DNA of 64,000 nt. Origin: Hydractinia symbiolongicarpus. Lineage: Eukaryota > Cnidaria > Hydrozoa > Anthoathecata > Hydractiniidae. Within the stretch, counting starts at the first letter, position 1; the number at the start of each line of letters is the position of its first letter. The notes below the pieces were generated by a model. That model ran no database searches, was not told where the DNA came from, and saw only the letters and a program-made list of their open reading frames with translations. The position numbers were made by a program, and so were the translations under genes. Below, in pieces: positions 12,601 through 25,678 of this stretch. The stretch spans positions 13,183,501-13,247,500 of the forward strand of contig NC_079881.1 of assembly GCF_029227915.1 (NCBI RefSeq), read 5' to 3'.

Positions 12601-15600
12601 AGGCCTTTAAAGCCTGTAATATGGCCTTTTACGGCCTAACATGGAGTCTAAACGTAAATCACGTGATTCCACTAACTCTGACAAGTTCCATTCGGCTGTT
12701 CCTTTTAATCTCAATGGTCTTCGATGTATTAAGTCGTTTTCTTGAGCTTCAGACTGCAAGAACGCTTCTAACTTCTTCCACAGGCCTTTAAAGTCTGTAA
12801 TTTGGCCTTTTACGGCCTAATTTGGAGTCTACACGTAAATCACGTGATTCCACGAGCACAGACAAGTTCCCATTGGTCTGTTCCTTTTAATCTCAACGGA
12901 CTACGATATACTAAGTCGTTTTCCTGTGCGCCACGCTCTATGAACGCTGCTAACTACGTGCACAGTCCTTTAAAGCTTGTAATATGGCCTTTTACGGCAT
13001 AATATGGAATCTACACGTAAATCACGTGATCCCACTAACTCTGACAAGATCCATTCGGCTGTTCCTTTTAATCTCAATGGGCTACGATGTATTAAGTCGT
13101 TTTCTTGAGCGCCAGGCTCTGAGAACGTTCCTAACTACGTGCACATGTCTTTAAAGCCTGTAATATGGCCTTTTACGGCCTAACATGGAGTCTAAACGTA
13201 AATAAAGTGATTCCACCAGCACAGACAAGTTCCCATTGGTCTGTTCCTTTTAATCTCAACGGACTACGATGTAATAACTTGTTTATTGAACGTCAGACTC
13301 TAAGAACGCTGCTAACTACGTGCACAGGCCTTTAAAGCCTGTAATATGGCCTTTTACGGCCTAATATGGAGTGTAAACATGAAAAAAGTGATTCCACAAG
13401 CACAGACAAGTTCCTATTGGTCTGTTCCTTTCAATCTCAATGGACTACGATGTCTTAAGTCATTTTCTCTAAATCCAGTGTCTAAAAAGGTTACCAACTA
13501 CGTGTACAGGCCTTTAAAACCTGTAATATGGCCTTTTACGGCTTAATATGGAGTCTACAGTTGCCATTGGTCTATTCCTTTCAATCTCAATGGACTACGA
13601 TATAATAAGTCGTTTTCTTGAGCGCCAGACTCTGAGAACGTTCCTATTACGTGGACAGACCTTTAAACGGTGTAATACGGCCTCTTATTGCCTAATAAGG
13701 TGACTACACTTAAATCAGGGAGTTCCACGAGCACAGACCGGGGGTCATCGGCCTATTCCTTTCAATTTCAATGAACTACGATGTATTAATTCGTTTTCTT
13801 GAGCGCCAGGCTGCATGAACGCGGATGGCCTTTTACGGCCTGATATGGAGTCTAAACGCTAATAAAGTGATTCCACGAGTACAGACAAGTTCCCATTGGT
13901 CTGTTCCCTTCAATCTTAATAGACTACGATATACTAAGTGATTCTCCTGTGCGCCAGGCTCTATGAACGTTCCTAACTACGTGCACAGGTCTTTAAAGCC
14001 TGTAATATGGCCTTTTACGGCCTAACATGGAGTCTAAACGTAAATAAAGTGATTCCACGAGCACAGACAAGTTCCCATTGGTCTGTTCCTTTTAATCTCA
14101 ATGGACTACGATGTGTTAAGTCGTGTTCCTGAATGCCAGACTCTAAGAACGCTGTTAACTACGTGCACAGTCCTTTGAAACGCATAATAGGTCCTTTTAC
14201 GGCCTAATAAAGAGACTGCATGTAAGTCACGTGATTCCACGAGCCCAGAGAAGTTGCCATCGGTCTATTCCTTTCAATCTCAATGGACTACGATATACTA
14301 AGTCGTTTTCCTGGGCGCCAGGCTCTATGAACGCTGCTAACTACGTGCACAGTCCTTTAAAGCCTGCAATATGGCTTTTTACGGCCTAATATGGAGTCTA
14401 CACGTAAATCACGTGATTCCACTAACTCTGACAAGTTCCATTCGGCGGTTCCTTTTAATCTCAATGGTCTACGATGTATTAAGTCGTTTTCCTGAGCGCC
14501 AGGCTCTGAGAACGTTCCTAACTACGTGCACATGTCTTTAAAACCTGTAATATGGCCATTTACGCCTAATATGGAGTGTACACGTAAATCACGTCATTCC
14601 AGGAGCTCCGACAAGTTCCATTCGGCTGTTCCTTTTAATCTCAATGGTCTACGATGTATTAAGTCGTTTTCTTGAGCGCCAGGCTCTGAGAACGTTCCTA
14701 ACAACGTGCACATGTCTTTAAAGCCTGTAATATGGCCTTTTACGGCCTAATTTGGAGTCTACACGTAAATCACGTGATTCCACGAGCCCAGACAAGTGGG
14801 GATCAGTCTGTTCTTTTTAATCTCAATGGACTACGATATAATAAGCCGTTTTCTTGAGCGCCAGGCTCTGAGAACGTTCCTAATTACGTGGACAGACCTT
14901 TAAACCGTGTAATACGGCCTCTTATGGCCTAATAAGGAGACTACACTTAAGTCAGGGAGTTCCACGAGCACAGACAGGAGGTCATCGGCCTATTCCTTTC
15001 AATTTCAATGAACTACGATGTATTAATTCGTTTTCTTGAGCGTCAGGCTGCAAGAACGCTGCTAACTTGTTCCACAGGCCTTTAAAGCCTGTAATAAGGC
15101 CTTTTACGGCCTAACATGGAGTCTAAACGTAAATAAAGTGATTCCACGAGGACAGACAAGTTTCCATTGGTCTGTTCCTTTTAATCTCAATGGACTATGT
15201 TATACTAAGTCGTTTTCCTGTGCGCCAGGCTCTATGAACGCTGCTAACTACGTGCACAGTCCTTTAAAGCTTGTAATATGGCCTTTTACGGCATAATATG
15301 GATTCTACACGCAAATCACGTGATTCCACGAGCCCAGACAAGTGGGGATCAGTCTGTTCTTTTTAATCTCAATGGACTACGATATAATAAGCCGTTTTCT
15401 TGAGTGCCAGGCTCTGAGAACGTTCCTAATTACGTGGACAGACCTTTAAACCGTGTAATACGGCCTCTTATGGCCTAATGAGGAGACTACACTTAAGTCA
15501 GGGAGTTCCACGAGCACAGATAGGAGGCCGTTGGCCTATTCCTTTCAATCTCAATGGACTACGATGTCTTAAGTCGTTTTCTTGAGCCCCAGGATCTGAG

Positions 15601-18600
15601 AACGCTGCTAACTACGTGCACAGGCCTTTAAAGCCTGTAATATGGCCTTTTACGGCCTAACATGGAGTCTAAACGTAAATCACGTGATTCCACTAACTCT
15701 GAAAAGTTCCATTCGGCTGTTCCTTTTAATCTCAATGGGCTACGATGTATTAAGTCGTTTTCTTGAGCGCCAGGCTCTGAGAACGTTCCTAACTACGTGC
15801 ACATGTCTTTAAAGCCTGTAATATGGCCTTTTACGGCCTAATTTAGAGTCTACACATAAATCACGTGATTCCACGAGCCCAGACAAGTGGGGATCAGTCT
15901 GTTCTTTTTATTCTCAATGGACTACGATATAATAAGCCGTTTTCTTGAGTGCTAGGCTCTGAGAACATTCCTAATTACGTGGACAGACCTTTAAACCGTG
16001 TAATACGGCCTCGTATGGCCTAATAAGGAGACTACACTTAAGTCAGGGAGTTCCACGAGCACAGACAGGAGGTCATCGGCCTATTCCTTTCAATTTCAAT
16101 GAACTACCATGTATAAATTCGTTTTCTTGAGCTTCAGGCTCCAAGAACGCTGCTAACTTCTTCCACAGGCCTTTAAAGCCTCTAATATGGCCTTTTACGG
16201 CCTAACATGGAGTCTAAACGTAAATAAAGTGATTCCACCAGCACAGACAAGTTCCCATTGGTCTGTTCCTTTTAATCTCAACGGACTACGATGTAATAAC
16301 TTGTTTATTGAACGTCAGACTCTAAGAACGCTGCTAACTACGTGCACAGGCCTTTAAAGCCTGTAATATGGCCTTTTACGGCCTAATATGGAGTGTAAAC
16401 ATGAATAAAGTGATTCCACGAGCACAGACAAGTTCCAATTGGTCTGTTCCTTTCAATCTCAATGGACTACGATGTCTTAAGTCATTTTCTCTAAAGCCAG
16501 TGTCTAAAAAGGTTACCAACTACGTGTACAGGCCTTTAAAACCTGTAATATGGCCTTTTACGGCTTAATATGGAGTCTACACGTAAATCACGTGATTCCA
16601 CTAACTCTGACAAGTTCCATTTGGCGATTCCTTTTAATCTCAATGGTCTACGATGTATTAAGTCGTTTTCCTGAGCGCCAGGATCTGAGAACGTTCCTAA
16701 CTACATGCACATGTCTTTAAAGCCTGTAATATGGCCATTTACGCCTAATATGGAGTGTACACGTAAATCACGTGATTCCAGGAGCTCCGACAAGTTCCAT
16801 TCGGCTGTTCCTTTTAATCTCAATGGTCTATGATGTATTAAGTCGTTTTCTTGAGCGCCAGGCTCTGAGAACGTTCCTAACTACGTGCACATGTCTTTAA
16901 AGCCTGTAATATGGCCTTTTACGGCCTAATTTGGAGTCTACACGTAAATCACGTGATTCCACGAGCCCAGACAGGTGGGGATCAGTCTGTTCTTTTTAAT
17001 CTCAATGGACTACGATATAATAAGCCGTTTTCTTGAGCGCCAGGCTCTGAGAACGTTCCTAATTACGTCGACAGACCTTTAAACCGTGTAATACGGCCTC
17101 TTATGGCCTAATAAGGAGACTACACTTAAGTCAGGGAGCTCCACGAGCACAGACAGGAGGTCATCGGCCTATTCCTTTCAATTTCAATGAACTACGAGGT
17201 ATTAATTCGTTTTCTTGAACGTCAGGCTGCAAGAACGCTGCTAACTTCTTCCACAGGCCTTTAAAGCCTGTAATATGGCCTTTTACGGCCTAACATGGAG
17301 TCTAAACGTAAATAAAGTGATTCCACGAGGACAGACAAGTTCCCATTGGTCTGTTCCTTTTAATCTCAATGGACTACGATATACTAAGTCGTTTTCCTGT
17401 GGGCCAGGATCTACGAACGCTGCTAACTACGTGCACAGTCCTTTAAAGGTTGTAATATGGCCTCTTACGGCATAATATGGAATCTAAACGTAAATGAAGT
17501 GATTCCACGAGCACAGACAAGTTCCCATTGGTCTGTTCCTTTCAATCTCAACGGACTACGATGTAATAACTTGTTTTCTTGAACGTCAGACTCTAAGAAC
17601 GCTGCTAACTGCGTGCACAGGCCTTTAAAGCCTGTAACATGACTATTTACGCCTAATATGGAGTTTACACGTAAATCACGTGATTCTACGAACTCCGACA
17701 AGTGGGGATCAGTCTGTTCTTTTTAATCTCAATGGACTACGATATAATAAGCCGTTTTCTTGAGCGCCAGGCTCTGAGAACGCTGCTAACTACGTGCACA
17801 GTCCTTTAAAGCCTGTAATATGGCCTTTTACGGCCTAACATGGAGTCTAAACGTAAATAAAGTGATTCCACGAGCACAGACAAGTTCCATTCGGCTGTTC
17901 CTATTAATCTCAATTATCTACGATGTATTAAGTCGTTTTCTTGAACGCCAGGCTCTATGAACGCTGCTAACTACGAACACAGTCCTTTGAAACGCATAAT
18001 AGGTCCTTTTACGGCCTAATAAAGAGACTGCATGTAAGTCACGTGATTCCACGAGACCAGAGAAGTTGCCATCAGTCTATTCCTTTCAATCTCAATGGAC
18101 TACGATTTACTAAGTCGTTTTCCTGTACGCCAGGCTCTATGAACGCTGCTAACTAGGTGCACAGTCCTTTAAAGCCTGTAATAATGCTTTTTACGGCCTA
18201 ATATGAAGTCTACACGTAAATCACGTGATTCCACTAACTCTGACAACTTCCATTCGGCTGTTCCTTTTAATCTCAATGGTCTGCGATGTATTAAGTCGTT
18301 TTCTTAAGCGCCAGGCTCTGAGAACGTTCCTAACTGCGTGCACATGTCTTTAAAGCCTGTAATATGGCCTTTTACGCCTAATATAGAGTCTACAAGTAAA
18401 TCACGTGATTCTACGAAATCCGACAAGTTCTATTCGGCTGTGCCTTTTAATCTCAATGGTCTACGATGTATTAAGTCGTTTTCTTGAACGCCAGGCTCTA
18501 TGAACGCTGCTAACTACGTGCACAGTCCTTTAAAGCCTGTAATAATGCTTTTTACGGCCTAACATGGAGTCTAAACGTAAATAAGGTGATTCCACGAGCA

Positions 18601-20520
18601 CAGACAAGTTCCCATCAGTCTATTCCTGTCAATCTCAATGGACTACGATGTATTAAGTCGTCTTCTTGAGCGCCAGGCTCTAAAAATGCTGCTAACTGCG
18701 TGCACAGGCCTTTAAACCCTGTAATATGGCCTTTTACGGCTTAATATGAAGTCTACACGTTAATCACGTGATTCTACGAACTCCGACAAGTTCCATTCGG
18801 CTGTTCCTTTTAATCTCAATGGTCTACGATGTATTAAGTCGTTTTCTTGAGCGCCAGGCTCTGAGAACGTTCCTAACTACGTGCACATGTCTTTAAAGCC
18901 TGTAATATGGCCTTTTACGGCCTAATTTGGAGTCTACACGTAAATCACGTGATTCCACGAGCCCAGACAAGTGGGGATCAGTCTGTTCTTTTTAATCTCA
19001 ATGGACTACGATATAATAAGCTGTTATCTTGAGCGCCAGGCTCTGAGAACGCTCCTAATTACGTGGACAGACCTTTAAAGCGTGTAATACGGCCTCTTAA
19101 GGCCTAATAAGGAGACTACACTTAAGTCAGGGAGTTCCACGAGCACAGATAGGAGGCCGTTGGCCTATTCCTTTCAATCTCAATGGACTGCGATGTCTTA
19201 GTCGTTTTCTAGAACGCCAGGCTCTATGAACGCTGCTAACTACGTACACAGTCCTTTGAAACGCATAATAGGTCTTTTTACAGCCTAATTTGGAGACTAC
19301 ACGTGAACCACGTGTTTCCATAAGGACAGACAAGTTGCCATCTGACTATTCCTTTCAATCTCAGTGGACTACGATGTCTTAAGTCGTTTTCTCTAGCGCC
19401 AGTGTCTAAAAAGGTTACCAACTACGTGTACAGGCCGTTAAAGTGTGTAATATGGACATTTACGGCTCAATGAGGAGTCTACACGTAAATCACGTGTTTC
19501 CACGAGCCCGGACAAGTTCCCATTGGTCTGTTCCTTTTAATCTCAATGGACTACGATATACTAAGTCGTTTTCCTGTGTGCCAGGCTCTATGAACGCTGC
19601 TAACTACGTGCACAGTCCTTTAAAGCCTGTAATTTAGCCTTTTACGGCCTAATTTGGAGTCTACACGTAAATCACGTGATTCCACGAGCCCAGACAAGTG
19701 GGGATCAGTCTGTTCTTTTTAATCTCAATGGACTACGATATAATAAGTCGTTTTCCTGTGTGCCAGGCTCTATGAACGCTGCTAACTACGTACACAGTCC
19801 TTTGAAACGCATAATAGGTCCTTTTACGGCCTAATCTGGAGTCTAAACGTAAATAAAGTGATTCCACGAGCACAGACAAGTTCCCATTGGTCTGTTCCTT
19901 TTAATCTCAATGGACTACGATATACTAAGTCGTTTTCCTGTGCACCAGGCTCTATGAACGCTACTAACTACGTGCACAGTCCTTTAAAGCTTGTAATATG
20001 GCCTTTTATGGCATAATATGGAATCTACACGTAAATCACGTGATTCTACGAACTCCGACAAGTTCCATTCGGCTGCTCCTTTTAATCTCAATGGTCTGCG
20101 ATGTATTAAGTCGTTTTCTTAAACGCCAGGCTCTATGAACGCTGGTAACTCCGCACACAGTCCTTTGAAACGCATAATAAGTCCTTTTACGGCCTAATAA
20201 AGAGACTGCATGTAAGTCACGTTATTCCACGAGCCCAGATATGTTGCCATCGGTCTATTCTTTTCAATCTCAATGGACTACGATATACTAAGTTGTTTTC
20301 TTGAGCGTCAGGCTGCAAGAACGCTGCTAACTTCTTCCACAGGCCTTTAAAGCCTGTAATATGGCTTTTTACGGCCTAACATGGAGTCTAAACGTAAATA
20401 AAGTGATTCCACGATCACAGACAAGTTCCCATTGGTCTGTTCCTTTTAATCTCAACGGACTACGATGTAATAACTCGTTTTCTTGAACGTCAGACTCTAA
20501 GAACGCTGCTAACTACGTGC
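9601..20520 (+). repeat. Main satellite subfamily with overlapping multimer duplications
   Basis: From about 9600 the monomers change to the type that dominates the rest of the window (GCGCCAGGCTCTATGAACG, CCTTTAAAGCCTGTAATATGG, CCTTTTACGGCC). An approximately 0.72-kb four-monomer order is seen at about 9590-11050. Two larger overlaps are visible: roughly 12.0-13.55 kb recurs near 15.05-16.57 kb (offset about 3022 bp), and roughly 14.39-15.30 kb recurs near 16.57-17.48 kb (offset about 2178 bp). The 3022-bp offset is not a whole number of monomers because two monomers at about 13558 and 13820 have internal deletions of roughly 33 and 40 bp. No unique sequence or gene is seen. Confidence 0.8.
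10826..10842. repeat. Example of the recurrent CAGGC-CTTTAAA-GCCTG dyad
   Basis: Five-bp inverted arms around CTTTAAA, repeated in many monomers (one clear example given). The TTAA in its centre is the kind of site used by the inserted transposon, although at the actual insertion the left arm reads CAGTC and the dyad is imperfect. Confidence 0.65.
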
Positions 20521-23500
20521 ACAGGCCTTTAAAGCCTGTATTATGGCCTTTTACGGCCTAATATGGAGTGTAAACGTGAATAAAGTGATTCCACGAGCAC
20601 AGACAAGTTCCCATTGGTCTGTTCCTTTCAATCTCAATGGACTACGATGTCTTAAGTCGTTTTCTCTAGCGCCAGTGTCTGAAAAGGTTACCAACTACGT
20701 GTACAGGCCGTTAAAGTGTGTAATATGGACATTTACGGCTCAATGAGGAGTCTACACGTAAATCACGTGTTTCCACGAGACCGGACAAGTTCCCATTAGT
20801 CTGTTCCTTTTTATCTCAATGGACTACGATATACTAAGTCGTTTTCCTGTGTGCCAGGCTCTATGAACGCTGCTAACTACGTGCACAGTCCTTTAAAGCC
20901 TGTAATTTGGCCTTTTACGGCCTAATTTGGAGTCTACACGTAAATCACGTGATTTCACGAGCCCAGACAAGTGGGGATCAGTCTGTTCTTTTTAATCTCA
21001 ATGGACTACGATATAATAAGCCGTTTTCTTGAGCGCCAGGCTCTGAGAACGTTCCTAATTACGTGGACAGACCTTTAAACCGTGTAATACGGCCTCTTAT
21101 GGCCTTATAAGGAGACTACACTTAAGTCAGGGAGTTCCACGAGCACAGACAGGGGGTCATCGGCATATTCCTTTCAACTTCAATGAACTACGATGTATTA
21201 ATTCGTTTTCTTGAGCGTCAGGCTGCAAGAACGTTGCTAACTTCTTCCACAGGCCTTTAAAGCCTGTAATATGACCTTTTACGGCCTAACATGGAGTCTA
21301 AACGTAAATAAAGTGATTCCACCAGCACAGACAAGTTCCCATTGGTCTGTTCCTTTTAATCTCAACGGACTACGATGTAATAACTCGTTTTCTTGAACGT
21401 CAGACTCTAAGAACGCTGCTAACTACGTGCACAGGCCTTTAAAGCCTGTATTATGGCCTTTTACGGCCTAATATGGAGTGTAAACGTGAATAAAGTGATT
21501 CCACGAGCACAGACAAGTTCCCATTGGTCTGTTCCTTTTAATCTCAATGGACTACGATATACTAAGTCGTTTTCCTGTGCGCCAGGCTCTATGAACGCTG
21601 CTAACTACGTGCACATGTCTTTAAAGCCTATAACATGACCATTTACGCCTAATATGGAGTTTACAAGTAAGTCACGTGATTCTACGAACTCCGACAAGTG
21701 GGGATCAGTCTGTTTTTTTTAATCTCAATGGACTACGATATAATAAGCCGTTTTCTTGAGCGCCAGGCTCTGAGAACGCTGCTAACTACGTGCACAGTCC
21801 TTTAAAGCCTGTAATATGGCCTTTTACGGTCTAACATGGAGTCTAAACGTAAATAAAGTGATTCCACGAGCACAGACAAGTTCCATTCGGCTGTTCCTTT
21901 TAATCTCAATTGTCTACGATGTATTAAGTCGTTTTCTTGAACGCCAGGCTCTATGAACGCTGCTAACTACGTACACAGTCCTTCAAAACGCATAATAGGT
22001 CCTTTTACGGCCTAATAAGGAGACTGCATGTAAGTCACGTGATTCCACGAGCCCAGAGAAGTTGCCATCGGTCTATTCCTTTCAATCTCAATAGACTTCG
22101 ATATACTAAGTCGTTTTCCTGTCCGCCAGGCTTTATGAACGCTGCTAACTCCGTGCACAGTCCTTTAAAGCCTGTAATATGGCCTTTTACGGCATAATAT
22201 GGAATCTACACGAAAATCACGTGATTCCACGAGCCCAGACAAGTGGGGATCAGTCTGTTCTTTTTAATCTCAATGGACTACGATATAATAAGCCGTTTTC
22301 TTGAGCGCCAGGCTATGAGAACGTTCCTAATTACGTGGACAGACCTTTAAACCGTGTAATACGGACTCTTATGGCCTAATAAGGAGACTACACTTAAGTC
22401 AGGGAGTTCCACGAGCACAGACAGGAGGTCATCGGCCTATTCCTTTCAATTTCAATGAACTACGATGTATTAATTCATTTTCTTGAACGGCAGGCTCTAT
22501 GAACGCTGCTAACTACGAACACAGTCCTTTGAAACGCATAATAGGTCCTTTTACGGCCTAATAAAGAGACTGCATGTAAGTCACGTGATTCCACGAGACC
22601 AGAGAAGTTGCCATCAGTCTATTCCTTTCAATCTCAATGGACTACGATATACTAAGTCGTTTTCCTGTGTGCCAGGCTCTATGAACGCTGCTAACTACGT
22701 GCACAGTCCTTTAAAGCCTGTAATTTGGCCTTTTACGGCCTAATTTGGAGTCTACACGTAAATCACGTGATTCCACGAGCCCAGACAAGTGGGGATCAGT
22801 CTGTTCTTTTTAATCTCAATGGACTACGATATAATAACCCGTTTTCTTGAGCGCCAGGCTCTGAGAACGTTCCTAATTACGTGGACAGACCTTTAAACCG
22901 TGTAATACGGCCTCTTATGGCCTAATAAGGAGACTACACTTAAGTAAGGGAGTTCCACGAGCACAGACAGGAGGTCATCGGCCTATTCCTTTTAACTTCA
23001 ATGAACTACGATGTATTAATTCGTTTTCTTGAGCGTCAGGCTACAAGAACGCTGCTAACTTCTTCCACAGTCCTTTAAAGCCTGTAATATGGCCTTTTAC
23101 GGCCTAACATGGAGTCTAAACGTAAATAAAGTGATTCCACGAGCACAGACAAGTTCCCATTGGTCTGTTCCTTTCAATCTCAATGGACTACGATGTCTTA
23201 AGTCGTTTTCTCCAGCGTCAGGCTCTATGAACGCTGCTAACTACGTGCACAGTCCTTTAAAGCCTGTAATATGGCTTTTTACGGCCTAATATGAAGTGTA
23301 CACGTAAATCACGTGATTCCACTAACTCTGACAAGTTCCATTCGGCTGTTCCTTTTAATCTCAATTGTCTACGATGTATTAAGTCGTTTTCTTGAGCGCC
23401 AGGCTCTGAGAACGTTCCTAACTACGTGCACAGTCCGTTAAAGCCTGTAATTTCGCCTTTTACGGCCTAATTTGGAGTCTACACGTAAATCACGTGATTC

Positions 23501-25663
23501 CACGAGCTCAGACAAGTGGAGATCAGTCTGTTCTTTTTAATCTCAATGGACTACGATATACTAAGTCGTTTTCCTGTGCACCAGGCTCTATGAACGCTAC
23601 TAACTACGTGCACAGTCCTTTAAAGCTTGTAATATGGCCTTTTATGGCATAATATGGAATCTACACGTAAATCACGTGATTCTACGAACTCCGACAAGTT
23701 CCGTTCGGCTGTTCCTTTTAATCTCAATGGTCTGCGATGTATTAAGTCGTTTTCTTAAACGCCAGGCTCTATGAACACTGGTAACTCCGCACACAGTCCT
23801 TTGAAACGCATAATAAGTCCTTTTACGGCCTAATAAAGAGACTGCATGTAAGTCACGTTATTCCACGAGCCCAGAGATGTTGCCATCGGTCTATTCTTTT
23901 CAATCTCAATGGACTACGATATACTAAGTCGTTTTCCTGTGCGCCAGGCTCTATGAACGCTACTAACTACGTGCACAGTCCTTTAAAGCCTGTAATATGG
24001 CTTTTTACGGCCTAATATGGAGTCTACACGTAAATCACGTGATTCCACGAACTCTGACAAGATCCATTCGGCTGCTCCTTTTAATCTCAATGGTCTACGA
24101 TGTATTAAGCCGTTTTCTTGAGCGCCAGGCTCTGAGAACGTTCCTAACTACGTGCACATGTCTTTAAAGCCTGTAATATGGCCTTTTACGGCCTAATTTG
24201 GAGTCTACACGTAAATCACGTGTTTCCACGAGCCCGGACAAGTTCCTATTAGTCTGTTCCTTTTAATCTCAATGGACTACGATATACTAAGTCGTTTTCC
24301 TGTGTGCCAGGCTCTATGAACGCTGCTAACTACGTGCACAGTCCTTTAAAGCCTGTAATTTGGCCTTTTACGGCCTAATTTGGAGTCTACACGTAAATCA
24401 CGTGATTCCACGAGCCCAGACAAGTGGGGATCAGTCTGTTCTTTTTAATCTCAATGGACTACGATATAATAAGCCGTTTTCTTGAGCGCCAGGCTCTGAG
24501 AACGTTCCTAATTACGTGGACAGACCTTTAAACCGTGTAATACGGCCTCTTATGGCCTTATAAGGAGACTACACTTAAGTCAGGGAGTTCCACGAGCACA
24601 GACAGGGGGTCATCGGCATATTCCTTTCAACTTCAATGAACTACGATGTATTAATTCGTTTTCTTGAGCGTCAGGCTGCAAGAACGCTGCTAACTTCTTC
24701 CACAGGCCTTTAAAGCCTGTAATATGGCCTTTTACGGCCTAACATGGAGTCTAAACGTAAATAAAGTGATTCCACCAGCACAGACAAGTTCCCATTGGTC
24801 TGTTCCTTTTAATCTCAACGGACTACGATGTAATAACTCGTTTTCTTGAACGTCAGACTCTAAGAACGCTGCTAACTACGTGCACAGGCCTTTAAAACCT
24901 GTATTATGGCCTTTTACGGCCTAATATGGAGTGTAAACGTGAATAAAGTGATTCCACGAGCACAGACAAGTTCCCATTGGTCTGTTCCTTTCAATGTCAA
25001 TGGACTACGATGTCTTAAGTCGTTTTCTCTAGCGTCAGTGTCTAAAAAGGTTACCAACTACGTGTACAGGCCGTTAAAGTGTGTAATATGGACATTTACG
25101 GCTCAATGAGGAGTCTACACGTAAATCACGTGTTTCCACGAGCCCGGACAAGTTCCCATTAGTCTGTTCCTTTTAATCTCAATGGACTACGATATACTAA
25201 GTCGTTTTCCTGTGTGCCAGGCTCTATGAACGCTGCTAACTACGTGCACAGTCCTTTAAAGCCTGTAATTTGGCCTTTTACAGCCTAATTTGGAGTCTAC
25301 ACGTAAATCACGTGATTCCACGAGCCCAGACAAGTGGGGATCAGTCTGTTCTTTTTAATCTCAATGGACTACGATATAATAGGCTGTTTTCTTTAGTGCC
25401 AGGCTCTGAGAACGCTCCTAATTTCGTGGACAGACCTTTAAAGCGCGTAATACGGCCTCTTAAGGCCTAATAAGGAGACTACACTTAAGTCAGGGAGTTC
25501 CACGAGCACAGATAGGAGGCCGTTGGCCTATTCCTTTCAATCTCAATGGACTGCGATGTCTTAAGTCGTTTTCTTGGACGCCAGGCTGTATGAACGCTGC
25601 TAACTACGTACACAGTCCTTTGAAACGCATAATAGGTCTTTTTACAGCCTAATTTGGAGACTA

Positions 25664-25678
25664 CACGTGAACCACGTG
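25664..25678. repeat. Doubled CACGTG variant monomer
   Basis: This monomer class carries two CACGTG cores at 25664-25669 and 25673-25678, nine bases apart, where most CACGTG-bearing monomers have one. The class recurs at equivalent places, for example near 19302, 27482, 29302 and 30212. Confidence 0.7.
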
